Positions 16,341 through 23,864 of a DNA stretch of 46,478 bases are shown in pieces; position 1 is the stretch's first letter, and every line of letters begins with the position of its first letter. The DNA comes from Candidatus Bathyarchaeota archaeon. Its GTDB lineage: Archaea > Thermoproteota > Bathyarchaeia > Bathyarchaeales > SOJC01. Both the position numbers and the translations under genes were made by a program. The DNA is taken from NCBI GenBank assembly GCA_020354575.1, contig CP070649.1, forward strand, positions 978,264 to 1,024,741, given 5' to 3'. Under the pieces are notes generated by a model. The model ran no database searches and was not told the origin of the DNA. It saw only the letters and a list, made by a program, of their open reading frames with translations.

Positions 16341-16906
16341 TCAATCTACCTCTTCCAAAACAAATTAGTTATTCATCTCTATTTACGTTTGTTAAGCTTG
16401 ATGCTTGCGCGCCTTGCGTAAGTGTGGAAGGAGGGTTTAACGGTTCAAGTATATTCGAGAAAGGAGAGATGCTAAGAGGCCCATTTTCTCGAGTGGGATC
16501 AATGAACCGCAAGCCCATCCACAATGAGCTTACCGTGGTCACTGTAGTTTAATCATGTGGTAAGAAGTGGTCAGATTCTTGGTCACCACTCGACAACTGA
16601 AGAGGGCCTACATCATGCATGCATCGACTGACTGACCGGTGGGGAAGCAGTGACCTTCTGAGTATACGGAGTCCTCTGGAATGCAGATCATACAAGTAGT
16701 AGACTCACTACAGCATTTACCCTAATCCTAAACGAGAATACACCTGAAACCTCTATCACAATTCCTGTTCCCAAGCAGTTACTTTCAACTCAATGCAAGA
16801 ACCAGCATAGGTACTGATTGCTACATCTACGTAAGTTACTTCTTGACCTGGGCATGACAGGCCCAGCACCTTCTTTTGATGGCATACTATGCGTGCATAT
16901 ATGCAT
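16341..16906. other. Gene-poor spacer with possible transposase relic
   Basis: No intact gene in 566 bases. On the plus strand about 16395-16552 reads CAPCVSVEGGFNGSSIFEKG and on to MLRGPFSRVGSMNRKPIHN before a stop; this looks like a disordered C-terminal tail of the type seen after the zinc finger of IS605-type TnpB transposases, but no catalytic part remains. Just downstream are an inverted repeat AGTGGT/ACCACT (16567-16591) and a hairpin CTGGGC/GCCCAG (16848-16866). Several ATGCAT palindromes also occur. A relic of an insertion sequence is possible but unproven. Confidence 0.3.
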
Positions 16907-17620
16907 TCATGCATCACGCAACGGAGAAATCTTAAAACTCAGCTTAAGAAGACCTTCAAGGCTGAATAATCGATCTATATTCTTATCATCAAACTTGTTA
17001 TCACGGTCAATCAAGTATACGGGCAAACCTACCTTTTGCGCTCCTTTATAGTCGGCTTCTATCTCATCCCCTATAAAAATCGTGGTTGAAATCGTTGTCT
17101 TCAACCTGTCCAATGCATAAAGGAAGACTTCTGCGTCAGGTTTCATTTTCTTCAAAGTATCAATTACAACTACAACATCAAAAAAATCCTGGAGACTCAC
17201 CTTTGGTAGTATCTCGTTCACATCACTCTGCAAACCATTTGTTATAATTCCTATCTTCAACCCTCTTGCTTTGAGTGAAGGCAACACTTTCTCTGCATCT
17301 GGATAAAGGGTCACATCGCAATAATCCCACCAATGAGCTGCAATGAATTCTGCTAATGAACGAAGTTTGGAATCAACTTTCAGATTGGTCAAGATACGGA
17401 GATTCCATTGAATCCAAAACTCATCCAGAAGAGTCGTCAAATCCCGAAAATTCAGCTCCTCTTCTGCCCTCTTCTTTGCAGATACTATTTCCTCCAAAGA
17501 GCGTTTTATCCCGCGATGTTTCAGTATCTTCTTCATCACTCGGGGGATTTCCGTTGTTTTTATCAACGTACCTCCTAAATCAAAAAGAACGGCTTCAATC
17601 TGCAGCTTGCTGAAATTCAT
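16907..17620 (-). CDS. HAD-superfamily hydrolase (phosphatase-like)
   Basis: A 237-residue HAD phosphatase. Motif I is LFDLGGTL (nucleophile D14), motif II the Thr in GIITNGLQS, motif III Lys in LKKMKPDAEVF, and motif IV IFIGDEIEADYKGA. A four-helix cap lies between motifs I and II. The pattern is that of the 2-haloalkanoate dehalogenase/phosphoglycolate phosphatase subfamily. Substrate unknown. It shares only family motifs with the HAD protein at 3262-4014, so the two are paralogues at most. The final residues run past the fold with a basic tail. Confidence 0.88.
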   Translation of the reverse strand: MNFSKLQIEAVLFDLGGTLIKTTEIPRVMKKILKHRGIKRSLEEIVSAKKRAEEELNFRDLTTLLDEFWIQWNLRILTNLKVDSKLRSLAEFIAAHWWDYCDVTLYPDAEKVLPSLKARGLKIGIITNGLQSDVNEILPKVSLQDFFDVVVVIDTLKKMKPDAEVFLYALDRLKTTISTTIFIGDEIEADYKGAQKVGLPVYLIDRDNKFDDKNIDRLFSLEGLLKLSFKISPLRDA

Positions 17621-17686
17621 TTGCTCAGAAAATTGGAGATTTTAAACTTAAGGATATTGCCATCCGTACATGCAGAAGCATTCATG

Positions 17687-17930
17687 CTAAAGGAAAGTCC
17701 TGCGGAACATTTCCACAATTTCAGCTTTCTGTTTCTCGTATTTTGCGAGACTGCTCGTTAGCTCTCGAGAATTCTGATAAATGAAATACGCATCTACTTC
17801 GCTGTTAATGGGAACTGGCAAACTTGAGGTTAATTTTTTTGTGGTTTTAATCATCTCAAATGCTCGTTTAAACACGATTACACGCTCTGATGGCTTCAGA
17901 GTTTTTACTTCTATCGCCCCAGTAGACCAT
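17687..17930 (-). CDS. Small unknown protein, apparent one-base frameshift near its start
   Basis: The protein-like frame reads GAIEVKTLKPSERVIVFKRA and continues to the stop at 17687 as about 75 residues, mostly helical (LTSSLAKYEKQKAEIVEMFR), with no family I know. In that frame the first standard start is GTG 17875, too late to include the coherent upstream residues. An ATG at 17930 has AGGAGA at a proper distance, but its frame stops after about 20 codons. Removing one G from the G4 run at 17917-17920 (minus strand) joins them as MVYWAIEVKTLKPSERV. So the gene is probably 80 residues with an extra base, either an assembly error or a genuine lesion. Confidence 0.5.
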
Positions 17931-18014
17931 GGTGCTTCTCCTATAATTGTCTAACTGAACAAAATTCAAATATCCAACAAAAAACTCTTATAGAATTGGA
18001 TCTTATTCAAGAAC

Positions 18015-18458
18015 ATGAAAAACATCAAACCAAAGTTGATTGATCTATTCAAAGGAGGCTATTGTACTCCGCAAATCGCAAGAATAGCCTCAACCCTGAA
18101 GGAACCCTCTAGCACTATTCACTACAATATAAAAAAACTAGAAAATGAGGGAGCAATAAAAGCCTACAAAGCTGTCTTTGACTACGAAAAAATCAATGAA
18201 GGATTTTGCGTATACGTCCTTGTCAACATCTCTCCCGAGTATTATAATACACCGATTGCAGAGGAGTTATCAAAACTCGAAGAAGTTGAGAGTGCAGCTA
18301 CCATAGCTGGAGAGTGGGATATCATTCTCAAAATTAGGACAAAGAACCAAAATGAGTACTATGACATATTGAAAAAACACCTTTTACCTAAGGGTGTCAC
18401 AAAAACCTTAACTCTAACTACGTTGAAGGACATTAAGACCAACTATGTTTTCCTGTAG
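18015..18458 (+). CDS. Lrp/AsnC-family transcriptional regulator
   Basis: A 147-residue DNA-binding regulator. An N-terminal winged helix-turn-helix spans about 8-55 (TPQIARIASTLKEPSSTIHY then IKKLENEGAIKAYKAVFD). The C-terminal alpha/beta RAM domain follows (VYVLVNISPE, VESAATIAGEWDIILKIRT, GVTKTLTLTTLKDIKTNY), where amino acids or other small effectors usually bind. It would act as an oligomer binding palindromic operators. Its targets are unknown; neighbours (an unknown small gene and a dockerin gene, both opposite strand) give no hint. Its own ATG follows an AT-rich CTCTTATAG promoter-like box at about 17985. Confidence 0.9.
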   Translation: MKNIKPKLIDLFKGGYCTPQIARIASTLKEPSSTIHYNIKKLENEGAIKAYKAVFDYEKINEGFCVYVLVNISPEYYNTPIAEELSKLEEVESAATIAGEWDIILKIRTKNQNEYYDILKKHLLPKGVTKTLTLTTLKDIKTNYVFL

Positions 18459-18498
18459 ACTCCATTGGTTTCATATATATATTGGACCAACATAGCAG

Positions 18499-18807
18499 CT
18501 ATGCAAGCAAAGAAAAAAGTATGCAAAGGTTCTGTTGTATCCACGCTTTTCCGCAATCTGATAGAATCGCCATAAGATCCTCAATGGCCACATTATTATC
18601 TCCATCTAGGTCTGCAATGGGATCCCATCGGGAATGTACTGGATTGCTTCCAAAGAACTCTGCAGCCAAAACTACATCATCTATACTGATCACCCCATCC
18701 GTGTTCAAATCTGTGGACTTGATGCACAAGGCGTTCGGCGTTAGAACACAGACGCCTAGCATTATAAGGGCTGCGAAGGTCAATACTTTGAGCACATTTG
18801 TAATCAT
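18499..18807 (-). CDS. Secreted small protein with type I dockerin repeats
   Basis: From ATG 18807, preceded by a strong GGAGG, the product has 102 residues: a signal peptide (MITNVLKVLTFAALIMLGVC), then two EF-hand-like calcium loops, DLNTDGVISIDD and DLDGDNNVAIED, with an intervening FGSNP linker. That is the dockerin type I arrangement. Dockerins dock to cohesins in cellulosomes; in archaea they appear in proteins of unclear role. No cohesin or catalytic domain is present here. The longer frame from 18843 adds 12 residues before the signal and is not favoured. The last 15 residues are unusually hydrophobic. Confidence 0.8.
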   Translation of the reverse strand: MITNVLKVLTFAALIMLGVCVLTPNALCIKSTDLNTDGVISIDDVVLAAEFFGSNPVHSRWDPIADLDGDNNVAIEDLMAILSDCGKAWIQQNLCILFSLLA

Positions 18808-18843
18808 TATCCTTTCCTCCTTCAAACGTAAATCCGACTGCAC

Positions 18844-19218
18844 CGACCGACCTTAACCCATATGGAACAAAAATCCATGTGATATAACCGAACTTTGCTG
18901 ACCTGCCTACAGGAAAAGCGTAGTAAAAACCAAAATGCTTATACTGTGGTTTTGGGAGAGGACGTGAAGAACATAGGAAAAGTGGAGAAATGAAGAACAA
19001 GCGAAAGTACAATCGAAATTCTAAAGTTGAATTACCAAAGAGATATAGAAAGAACAAGAAATAATCGTAAGCCCCTATGAGCTTTTTAGGTCCGTTCTTT
19101 GCAGTGACCACTATTGATGCTATATGTTTGTATCACTAGATTTTTATGGTTATGTATGCATGCATTGCATTTGCAGGTAAACATCGATGGAGCACAAATA
19201 GGAAAATGGGAGTGTGCA
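18844..19218. other. Spacer with no supported gene, one basic micro-ORF
   Basis: About 440 bases separate the dockerin gene from pgi. The only coding hint is a 24-codon ATG frame at 18990-19064 (plus) encoding a strongly basic peptide (MKNKRKYNRNSKVELPKRYR then KNKK), preceded by GGAG. It may be chance in A-rich sequence. A 13-nt element, TATGTATGCATGC, at 19151-19163 recurs exactly at 43917-43929. Confidence 0.3.
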
Positions 19219-19250
19219 GGAGATATCTCCACTCTTTAAGTCTTAAAAAC
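19219..19250 (+). promoter_or_regulatory. pgi promoter with perfect 12-bp palindrome
   Basis: GGAGATATCTCC (19219-19230) is a perfect palindrome lying one base before CTCTTTAAG and CTTAAAAAC, which together form a BRE/TATA region (19232-19250). Start would be near 19265-19270, with the ATG at 19286. A repressor bound here would block TFB/TBP, so this is a candidate operator. Confidence 0.45.
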
Positions 19251-19285
19251 TTGAACGTAGAGAAATATCGCTGGTAAAGATATAG

Positions 19286-20395
19286 ATGACCAGGATAACA
19301 GTTTTAGATCAATCAGATAAGGTTAACTCAATTGACAAGAATGGCATGCTTGAGCTTTGTGAGAAAACACCAGAATTCTGTAGAGATGCTATTGAACGAG
19401 CTGAAAATACACAAATACCATACAAACTTCCCCAAAACATAATAATAGTTGGAATGGGCGGCTCGGCCATCGGAGGAGATCTATTAAAAGATTGGCTATA
19501 CAATAGGGCATCAGTTACCATCGAAGTCTGCAGAGACTATCACCTTCCTGCATACGCAAACCAAGAAAGCCTTATCATCGCCTTAAGCTACTCTGGGGAA
19601 ACAGAAGAAACATTAAATGCTTTCCTAGAAGCAGTGAAACGTGGATGCTTAATTCTGACATTATCCTCTGGTGGACGCCTTCAAAAATTCTCGAAGAAGC
19701 TGAAAATCCCTAGAATAGAGATACCTTCAAATTTGCCCCCGCGTGCTGCCCTTGCCTATACTTTCTTCCCTCTAGTTATTCTGATGAAGAAATTAGGCAT
19801 AATCAAAGACATCAAAGGAGAAGTTCAAGACGCTCTCAATATTCTACAGACAGTCAGAGAAGAAAACGCCCTTCGAGTGCCTTCAGACCGAAACGAAGCA
19901 AAGAAAATTGCTGCTAAAATAAATGGGACTATTCCGATAATCTACGGATTCAGACGATATCGTGCTGTGGCACGACGCCTTAAATGTCAGTTCAACGAAA
20001 ATAGCAAGATTCCAAGCAAGTTTGAGGCTTTCTCAGAACTCAATCATAATGAAGTTGTCGGTTGGGAAGCTCCGATGAACCTAACCGACGCCTTTTCTCT
20101 ATTACTTCTTAGAGATCCATTAGAATCTCCAGAAATAAAACAGAGAATCGAAATTACAAAACAGATGATATCTCCAAAGGTGTCTAAGATCTTGGAAATA
20201 CAGGCGATGGGCACACAAGAATTGGCAAAGATGCTTTCAACTATGTACATAGGGGACTTTGTCAGTATATATCTCGCATTGCTAAGAGGTGTTGATCCAA
20301 CACCAACAAAATCAATTGACCACTTGAAAGCAGAATTGAAGCAACAACTAAGCCTTTCGACCAGGTTTGATGAAGAAATAGAGAAACTAATGTGA
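19286..20395 (+). CDS. Bifunctional phosphoglucose/phosphomannose isomerase
   Basis: It interconverts glucose-6-P or mannose-6-P with fructose-6-P in the cytosol, feeding glycolysis, gluconeogenesis and sugar-nucleotide synthesis. Two SIS domains: the first has VGMGGSAIGGDLL and ALSYSGETEETL, the phosphate-binding loops; NLPPRAALAYTFFPL follows. The second contains [30 protein letters not shown] with the catalytic Glu region, and the C-terminal SIDHLKAEL with the ring-opening His. This order matches the archaeal TIM-unrelated PGI/PMI family, and 369 residues is slightly longer than usual. Possible regulation by the palindrome upstream. Confidence 0.93.
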   Translation: MTRITVLDQSDKVNSIDKNGMLELCEKTPEFCRDAIERAENTQIPYKLPQNIIIVGMGGSAIGGDLLKDWLYNRASVTIEVCRDYHLPAYANQESLIIALSYSGETEETLNAFLEAVKRGCLILTLSSGGRLQKFSKKLKIPRIEIPSNLPPRAALAYTFFPLVILMKKLGIIKDIKGEVQDALNILQTVREENALRVPSDRNEAKKIAAKINGTIPIIYGFRRYRAVARRLKCQFNENSKIPSKFEAFSELNHNEVVGWEAPMNLTDAFSLLLLRDPLESPEIKQRIEITKQMISPKVSKILEIQAMGTQELAKMLSTMYIGDFVSIYLALLRGVDPTPTKSIDHLKAELKQQLSLSTRFDEEIEKLM

Positions 20396-20464
20396 TGACC
20401 GTCCTTCTATTTTAAGAAATACATTAAAGCTGTAAATGATACGACTAAAGGGAGGCTGCAATTA

Positions 20465-22216
20465 TTGCTTAAATCTGATAAATACGAGATCGTCAGCGAA
20501 CTCGCGCGGCGTCGAGGTTTTTTTTGGCCATCCTATGAAATTTATGGTGGGGCTAGCGGGTTCATAACCTATGGTCCCCTAGGCACTTTGCTGAAGCAAA
20601 AAATTGAAGAAAAAATCAGGAACTTCCTTATCAGACCTCTGAACATTCTCGAAATGGAATCATCAATAATCACGCCTGCAAAAGTGTTCGAGGCTTCTGG
20701 CCATGTTAAAGCTTTCAGAGAACCTATGGTGGAATGCCTAAAATGTAACCAAAGGTTTCGAGCTGACCATCTTCTTCAAGAACAGACAGGATTAAGTGAT
20801 ACACAGACTGAGAAACTAAACTTGCATGAATTGGGAAAGGAAATTATAACCCACCGCATAAAATGCCCAGAATGCGAGGGCAAGTTGAGTCTGCCCAGAT
20901 ATTTCATGACTATGTTCAAAACGACAATTGGACCATACTCCAAAGAAGTTGGTTATGGTAGACCTGAGGCTGCGCAAGGAATTTTCGTCGAGTTTAAACG
21001 CCTTTACGAAACCAATCGAGAAAAATTACCTCTAGGTATAATTCAAATGGGCCATGCTTTGAGAAATGAAATCTCACCTCGACAAGGGCCTGTTAGGCTA
21101 AGGGAATTTAATATCGCTGACCTCGAGTTCTTTTTTGACCCTGAAAATCCAAAATGCTCAAAACTAAAGGAAATTACAAACACAACTTTACACCTTATAC
21201 CTGCTCCCTTGAAAAAGAAAGAGGGAAAGAAAGCAATAGAGGTTACAGTTAAAGAAGCTCTACAGAAAGCTTATATCAAGACAGAATGGCAGGCATACTT
21301 CATGGTATTAGCAAAACACCTGCTAAGTGAACTTGGAATCCCAGCGGATAAGCAACGATTTATCGAAAAGCTTCCCTGGGAAAGAGCCCATTACTCAGCG
21401 CAGGGTTACGATCAAGAAATATACTTTAATCGTTGGGGATGGACTGAAATTTCAGGACACAATTACCGTACAGACTACGATTTGAGACAACATATGAAAC
21501 ACAGCGGTGTTGATATGAGGGTCTTTAAAAAACATGAAAAACCTATTACTGTGAGAAGAAGGGTCTTAGAACCCGTTTTAACTGAAATTGGTCCAGTTTT
21601 TAAGAACAATGCCTCAAAAGTAATTGCTTTACTCTCTGAAGCAAATGCAGAAGAAGTTGAAAAATCACTGGATCAAAATGGTTACTACATTGCAGGGTCG
21701 TTTAAAATCCTACCCATCCACGTAAAAATAACATATAAAGAAGTAGAAGAGACTGGAAGGCGATTTATTCCTCATGTTGTTGAACCAAGTTTCGGGATAG
21801 ACAGGCTTGTCTACGCAGCTTTAGAATTTGCTTATGACCAGCAAAAGGATAGAGTTGTTCTAAGACTTCCAAGGGAAATTGCTCCTATACAAGTTGCGGT
21901 ATTTCCCTTAGTTTCTAAGGATGGGCTCGCAGAAAAGGCAAAAGAGGTGTATGTCATGTTGAGAGAAGGAGGCTTTATGGCGGAATATGACGAAGCGGGT
22001 TCTATCGGAAGACGATATGCTCGGGCAGATGAAGTTGGAATACCTCTCTGCATCACTATTGATTATCAAACATTAGAGAATAAGACTGTGACTATAAGAG
22101 AACGGGATTCATGGAAGCAAACTCGTGAAAAAATAAACGCTTTGGTAGAAAGCCTGCAAGATTATCTGAATTGTAAGGCTAATTTTGCGGATATTGGTGA
22201 TGCTATAGAAAAGTAG
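20465..22216 (+). CDS. glyS: Glycyl-tRNA synthetase (class II, dimeric type)
   Basis: It charges tRNAGly. Early in the protein are KYEIVSELARRRGFFWPSYE and GASGFITYGPLG. A zinc-ribbon insert carries CLKCNQRF and CPECEGK. Motif 2 region: MGHALRNEISPRQG with LREFNIADLEFF. Motif 3: EPSFGIDRLVYAALE. A C-terminal anticodon-binding domain (PIQVAVFPLVSKDGL, GRRYARADEVGIPLCITIDY) closes it. 583 residues matches archaeal/eukaryotic GlyRS. Start is TTG 20465, preceded by a clear GGGAGG. It stands just downstream of pgi, same strand. Confidence 0.97.
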   Translation: MLKSDKYEIVSELARRRGFFWPSYEIYGGASGFITYGPLGTLLKQKIEEKIRNFLIRPLNILEMESSIITPAKVFEASGHVKAFREPMVECLKCNQRFRADHLLQEQTGLSDTQTEKLNLHELGKEIITHRIKCPECEGKLSLPRYFMTMFKTTIGPYSKEVGYGRPEAAQGIFVEFKRLYETNREKLPLGIIQMGHALRNEISPRQGPVRLREFNIADLEFFFDPENPKCSKLKEITNTTLHLIPAPLKKKEGKKAIEVTVKEALQKAYIKTEWQAYFMVLAKHLLSELGIPADKQRFIEKLPWERAHYSAQGYDQEIYFNRWGWTEISGHNYRTDYDLRQHMKHSGVDMRVFKKHEKPITVRRRVLEPVLTEIGPVFKNNASKVIALLSEANAEEVEKSLDQNGYYIAGSFKILPIHVKITYKEVEETGRRFIPHVVEPSFGIDRLVYAALEFAYDQQKDRVVLRLPREIAPIQVAVFPLVSKDGLAEKAKEVYVMLREGGFMAEYDEAGSIGRRYARADEVGIPLCITIDYQTLENKTVTIRERDSWKQTREKINALVESLQDYLNCKANFADIGDAIEK

Positions 22217-22294
22217 AGTCGTTTTTAGTTAGACTTTTTAATGAATTCATGTATTTTATGGTGGTGTCAACAAAGCATTTTCCGGGGCGAGAGC

Positions 22295-22954
22295 TTGGTC
22301 TTACCTGTAGAAACTGAGGAACGTGTGAAACGAAGAGCATTGACTGTCTGTCAAGATCATCTGCGAAAAGTACTTGAGATTACTCGCAAAGTTCCTCAAA
22401 TGGTTGATTGCTTTGCAGCTGATAACAAAGACTCTGCAAGGCAAGTTTTCGCTGAAGTTAGAAAGGCAGAAGAGGAGGTAGACAAAGCCCGACGAGTAGT
22501 TTCTCAAGAGCTCGCTCAAATAGGGGCTATACTAATAAACCGTGAAGACTTTCTACGCTTCACTAATTTGGCTAGTGAAATTGCTGATTTTTGTGAAGGA
22601 ATTACATTCTGGTTGCTTTCAATCATGGAACGTGGATGGAAAGTCTCTTCAGAAATTAAGCAAGATCTTGTAAAACTTGCAGAAGCCACGTTAGAAACCG
22701 TGATAAAACTCAGAGAGACTGCTATCACGCTCTCCTATGGGTCTACAAAAACTTTAGAGAAGGCTAGAGAGGTTGAAACTGCTGAACGCATAGTTGATGA
22801 TGTTTTCAGAGAACTAGAAGTAAAAATAATAAATAGCGATCTAGAGATTCCAGCAATGTTACTTCTGAGAGATGTGACACAACTTCTTGAGAATGCAGCT
22901 GATAAGGCTGAAGATGCTTCAGACGCTGCTCGAATACTATCATTTGCTATGTAA
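22295..22954 (+). CDS. DUF47/PhoU-like protein
   Basis: An all-helical protein of 219 residues from TTG 22295 (a longer frame from 22241 adds a Trp/Cys-rich stretch that looks non-coding). Heptad-like helices with ETEERVKRRALTVC, AEEEVDKARRVVSQELAQIG, EIADFCEGITFWLL and ENAADKAEDASDAARIL fit the PhoU-related DUF47 (Pit accessory) family, which typically works with PitA phosphate permeases. The permease is not adjacent here. It is in a same-strand run with glyS and endA, 15 bases before the latter. Role in phosphate homeostasis is by family inference. Confidence 0.75.
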   Translation: MVLPVETEERVKRRALTVCQDHLRKVLEITRKVPQMVDCFAADNKDSARQVFAEVRKAEEEVDKARRVVSQELAQIGAILINREDFLRFTNLASEIADFCEGITFWLLSIMERGWKVSSEIKQDLVKLAEATLETVIKLRETAITLSYGSTKTLEKAREVETAERIVDDVFRELEVKIINSDLEIPAMLLLRDVTQLLENAADKAEDASDAARILSFAM

Positions 22955-22969
22955 GAAAGCTGAGATGAA

Positions 22970-23527
22970 ATGAGCGAACCTATTAAGGTTGAATTCATCG
23001 AGAATTTTCTTGTTGTCTGGGATTCAACCCAAAGCTTAGCATTGTACAAAAAGGGATACTATGGAAAGCCTCTAGGCATACCTAAGCCAAAAATGGCTGA
23101 ATTCAATGCACCCTTGATTTTAGACCTGATGGAAGGGCTCTATCTTGCGGAAAAAGAGGAAATAGAAGTGTGGGAAGGATCTGATAAATCGAAGGTGAGT
23201 TTTAAGAAACTTAGGGAGAGAGCCCGAAAGTTGTATGTCGAATTTGACCTGAAATACTCAGTCTACAGTGACTTGAGAGATAAGGATTTCATCGTTACTC
23301 CCGGCATTAAGTATGGATGTGATTTTGCTGTCTACAAGCATGGACCAGGTGTTGAGCATGCACCATATATGGTGTCTGTAAAAAAAAGCAAGGATAATAT
23401 AACTGCGACGGAAATCGTCAAAGCTGGTAGACTTGCGACAACAGTGCGCAAAAGATTCATTGTTGCAATTCCAAAGCCAAAAGCAGAAGAACTCCAATAT
23501 CTTATATTCAAATGGTTCAAAGCATAA
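22970..23527 (+). CDS. endA: tRNA-splicing endonuclease (homotetramer type)
   Basis: It excises introns from pre-tRNA at bulge-helix-bulge motifs. At 185 residues it is the short single-domain subunit typical of homotetrameric enzymes. The catalytic triad is present: Y122 in FAVYKHGPGVEHAPY, H130 in the same stretch, and K161 in LATTVRKRFIVAI. The N-terminal domain (LALYKKGYYGKPLG, LDLMEGLYLAEK) is as in relatives. A second, catalytically inactive subunit gene, as used by heterotetramers in some TACK archaea, is not in the window. Confidence 0.95.
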   Translation: MSEPIKVEFIENFLVVWDSTQSLALYKKGYYGKPLGIPKPKMAEFNAPLILDLMEGLYLAEKEEIEVWEGSDKSKVSFKKLRERARKLYVEFDLKYSVYSDLRDKDFIVTPGIKYGCDFAVYKHGPGVEHAPYMVSVKKSKDNITATEIVKAGRLATTVRKRFIVAIPKPKAEELQYLIFKWFKA

Positions 23528-23602
23528 CTATTGAGCTTCAACTTGCAGGTTCACGTAGTTTCACATAGATATGAACCTAAGAGCTTGAATGCGCTGGGAA
23601 AT

Positions 23603-23611
23603 GCTTAAAAG
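23603..23611 (+). promoter_or_regulatory. TATA-like box of rps30e
   Basis: GAAAT followed by GCTTAAAAG, about 50 nt upstream of the rps30e ATG, predicts a start near 23635. It is the best candidate in the 129-nt spacer after endA. Confidence 0.35.
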
Positions 23612-23656
23612 ATTCCAAGCAATGATCTTACCCTTAGTATATGAGATGATTTAATT

Positions 23657-23821
23657 ATGCCTACTCACGGATCTCTGTCAAAGGCAGGAAAAGTACGGGG
23701 CCAAACTCCTAAAATAGAAGCTACACGCAAAAAAAGCGTGATTCCCCGAAGAAGAGCCAAACGAAATTTTGAGAAACGCATAATTCTCCAACGAAAAGCT
23801 GGTCAGAACTGGGGACGCTAG
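23657..23821 (+). CDS. rps30e: Ribosomal protein S30e (eS30)
   Basis: A 54-residue, very basic protein of the small subunit, short enough to be missed by length-filtered gene calling. It reads [20 protein letters not shown], then a Lys/Arg-rich middle with [15 protein letters not shown] and ends QNWGR, the conserved eS30 pattern of HGSL..AGKVR..TP and R.R....R...N. eS30 is known from eukaryotes and TACK-side archaea and is generally lacking in Euryarchaeota, so its presence bears on the organism's placement. It precedes an amidohydrolase gene by 43 bases. Confidence 0.95.
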   Translation: MPTHGSLSKAGKVRGQTPKIEATRKKSVIPRRRAKRNFEKRIILQRKAGQNWGR

Positions 23822-23864
23822 ACAAGACCAAACATTTTAACAATACTACGCAATAACTTTGCTT

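Noticed and set aside
16274-16552. 92-residue plus-strand ORF as a full gene
   Set aside because: Its first third is antisense to the Cys-rich gene; only the last half looks protein-like, so it is treated as a possible relic.
16521-16680. Possible tRNA or C/D box RNA in the spacer
   Set aside because: Inverted repeats exist, but no cloverleaf, T-loop GTTCRA motif or C/D box pair could be assembled.
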